A stretch of 64,000 bases of DNA. Source: Pseudaquabacterium pictum (lineage in GTDB: Bacteria; Pseudomonadota; Gammaproteobacteria; Burkholderiales; Burkholderiaceae_C). Made by a program: the position numbers and the translations under genes. Numbering within the stretch: the first letter of the stretch is position 1; the number at the start of each line of letters is the position of its first letter. The notes beneath the pieces were generated by a model. The model was not told the DNA's origin and did no database searches. It saw nothing but the letters and a program-made list of their open reading frames with translations. Shown here one piece after another: positions 63,765-64,000 of the stretch. The stretch spans positions 124,001 to 188,000 of the forward strand of contig NZ_BJCL01000005.1 in assembly GCF_005403045.1 (NCBI RefSeq), written 5' to 3'.

Positions 63765-64000
63765 GCCCGCACTGCGGACGCCGGAAGGCGTTCGCAGGCT
63801 GGCGAAGGCCTGGCGGCGATACAAGCCGCCAGGCTCTGAGCCCGCACTGCGGACGCCGGAAGGCGTCCGCAGGCTGGCCTGCCTGGCTGGCGTGCTGCTG
63901 TGCGCCGGCTGCAGCCAGACGCCGGCACCGCCGGTGGCTGCGCCACCCGCGGCCACCGCGCCGCCGGTGGCAAGCACGGCGCAGCCGCCCGCCGCCCCGC
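63751..64000 (+). CDS. lipoprotein-like open frame, partial (3' end outside window)
   Basis: An open frame continues from a GTG at 63751 (inside the uvrC end) to the right edge. It reads through two copies of a hairpin repeat that encode the same 14 residues, [14 protein letters not shown]. It then gives [12 protein letters not shown], a lipoprotein signal with a lipobox Cys, followed by a Pro/Ala-rich stretch. The true start is unclear: no ATG or GTG lies just before the hydrophobic segment, so a long N-terminus or a non-standard start is needed. Confidence 0.35.
   Translation, partial: MRCTEPALRTPEGVRRLAKAWRRYKPPGSEPALRTPEGVRRLACLAGVLLCAGCSQTPAPPVAAPPAATAPPVASTAQPPAAP
63761..63803. repeat. 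hairpin repeat, copy 1
   Basis: A 43-bp element. The stem CTGCGGACGCC / GGCGTTCGCAG (63772-63782 with 63787-63797, one G-T pair) has loop GGAA. Copy 2 lies 75 bp downstream with one mismatch. Confidence 0.85.
63808..63834. repeat. hairpin between the two repeat copies
   Basis: GCCTGGCGGC (63808-63817) pairs perfectly with GCCGCCAGGC (63825-63834) around a 7-nt loop. Together with the flanking copies it makes a hairpin array directly after uvrC. Confidence 0.8.
63836..63878. repeat. hairpin repeat, copy 2
   Basis: The same 43-bp element as copy 1 apart from one base. The 11-bp stem CTGCGGACGCC / GGCGTCCGCAG (63847-63857 with 63862-63872) with loop GGAA is perfect. Confidence 0.85.

Overview
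This 64-kb stretch is very GC-rich and tightly packed with short intergenic gaps and many 4-nt ATGA/GTGA start-stop overlaps. The gene content points to a chromosome of the Burkholderiales (Betaproteobacteria; Rubrivivax/Leptothrix/Comamonadaceae-like). Indicators are the small Trp-rich protein, several Bug/TctC receptors, EF-P with Arg32 next to earP, a PqiC-type lipoprotein and the senABC genes. No phage, IS, integrase or CRISPR array is seen. The longest gene-free gap is about 283 bp (37613-37894) and holds a palindromic operator candidate.

Layout. 1-5.6 kb: exonuclease fragment, cytochrome c, Trp-rich protein, ilvD with a divergent LysR gene, lgt, dnaQ and tRNA-Val(CAC). 5.7-12.8 kb: three Bug (TctC) receptors, a second LysR gene, a TctDE-type two-component system and a tandem hotdog thioesterase. 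12.8-15.6 kb: a translationally coupled unit of a DUF547 protein, a SelD-associated-type FAD oxidoreductase and nudC. 15.7-19.2 kb: an Mla/Pqi-type lipid ABC system. 19.2-24.4 kb: a six-gene operon of SMR transporter, methyltransferase, EgtB, ATP-grasp enzyme, YHS lipoprotein and patatin lipoprotein.

24.5-34.0 kb is the centrepiece. A PhnCDE-type ABC importer (D-C-E-E) is divergent from egtD across a 9-bp inverted repeat. Then come senA, divergent from senB-selD (senC), an enoyl-CoA hydratase and a DMT transporter. Together these should take up an oxyanion (possibly selenium), make hercynine (EgtD), selenophosphate (SelD) and a selenosugar (SenB), and join them into selenoneine (SenA). The EgtB operon 4-9 kb away would use the same hercynine for ergothioneine.

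34.0-55.3 kb: a large uncharacterised membrane protein, ETF-QO, a PAS-GGDEF-EAL protein, and an acyl-CoA catabolism region. That region holds SDR, YceH, three acyl-CoA dehydrogenases, enoyl-CoA hydratase, APH-type kinase, DUF6285 and a TRAP transporter with two receptors, followed by a DUF3011 protein, PAS-LuxR, thioesterase and a 3-oxoacid CoA-transferase pair. Electrons from the dehydrogenases would reach quinone through ETF and ETF-QO. 55.3-64 kb: housekeeping genes pyrD, rpiA, mnmC, a DUF3445 protein, efp, earP and uvrC. The right edge has a duplicated hairpin repeat running into a lipoprotein-like ORF that leaves the window.
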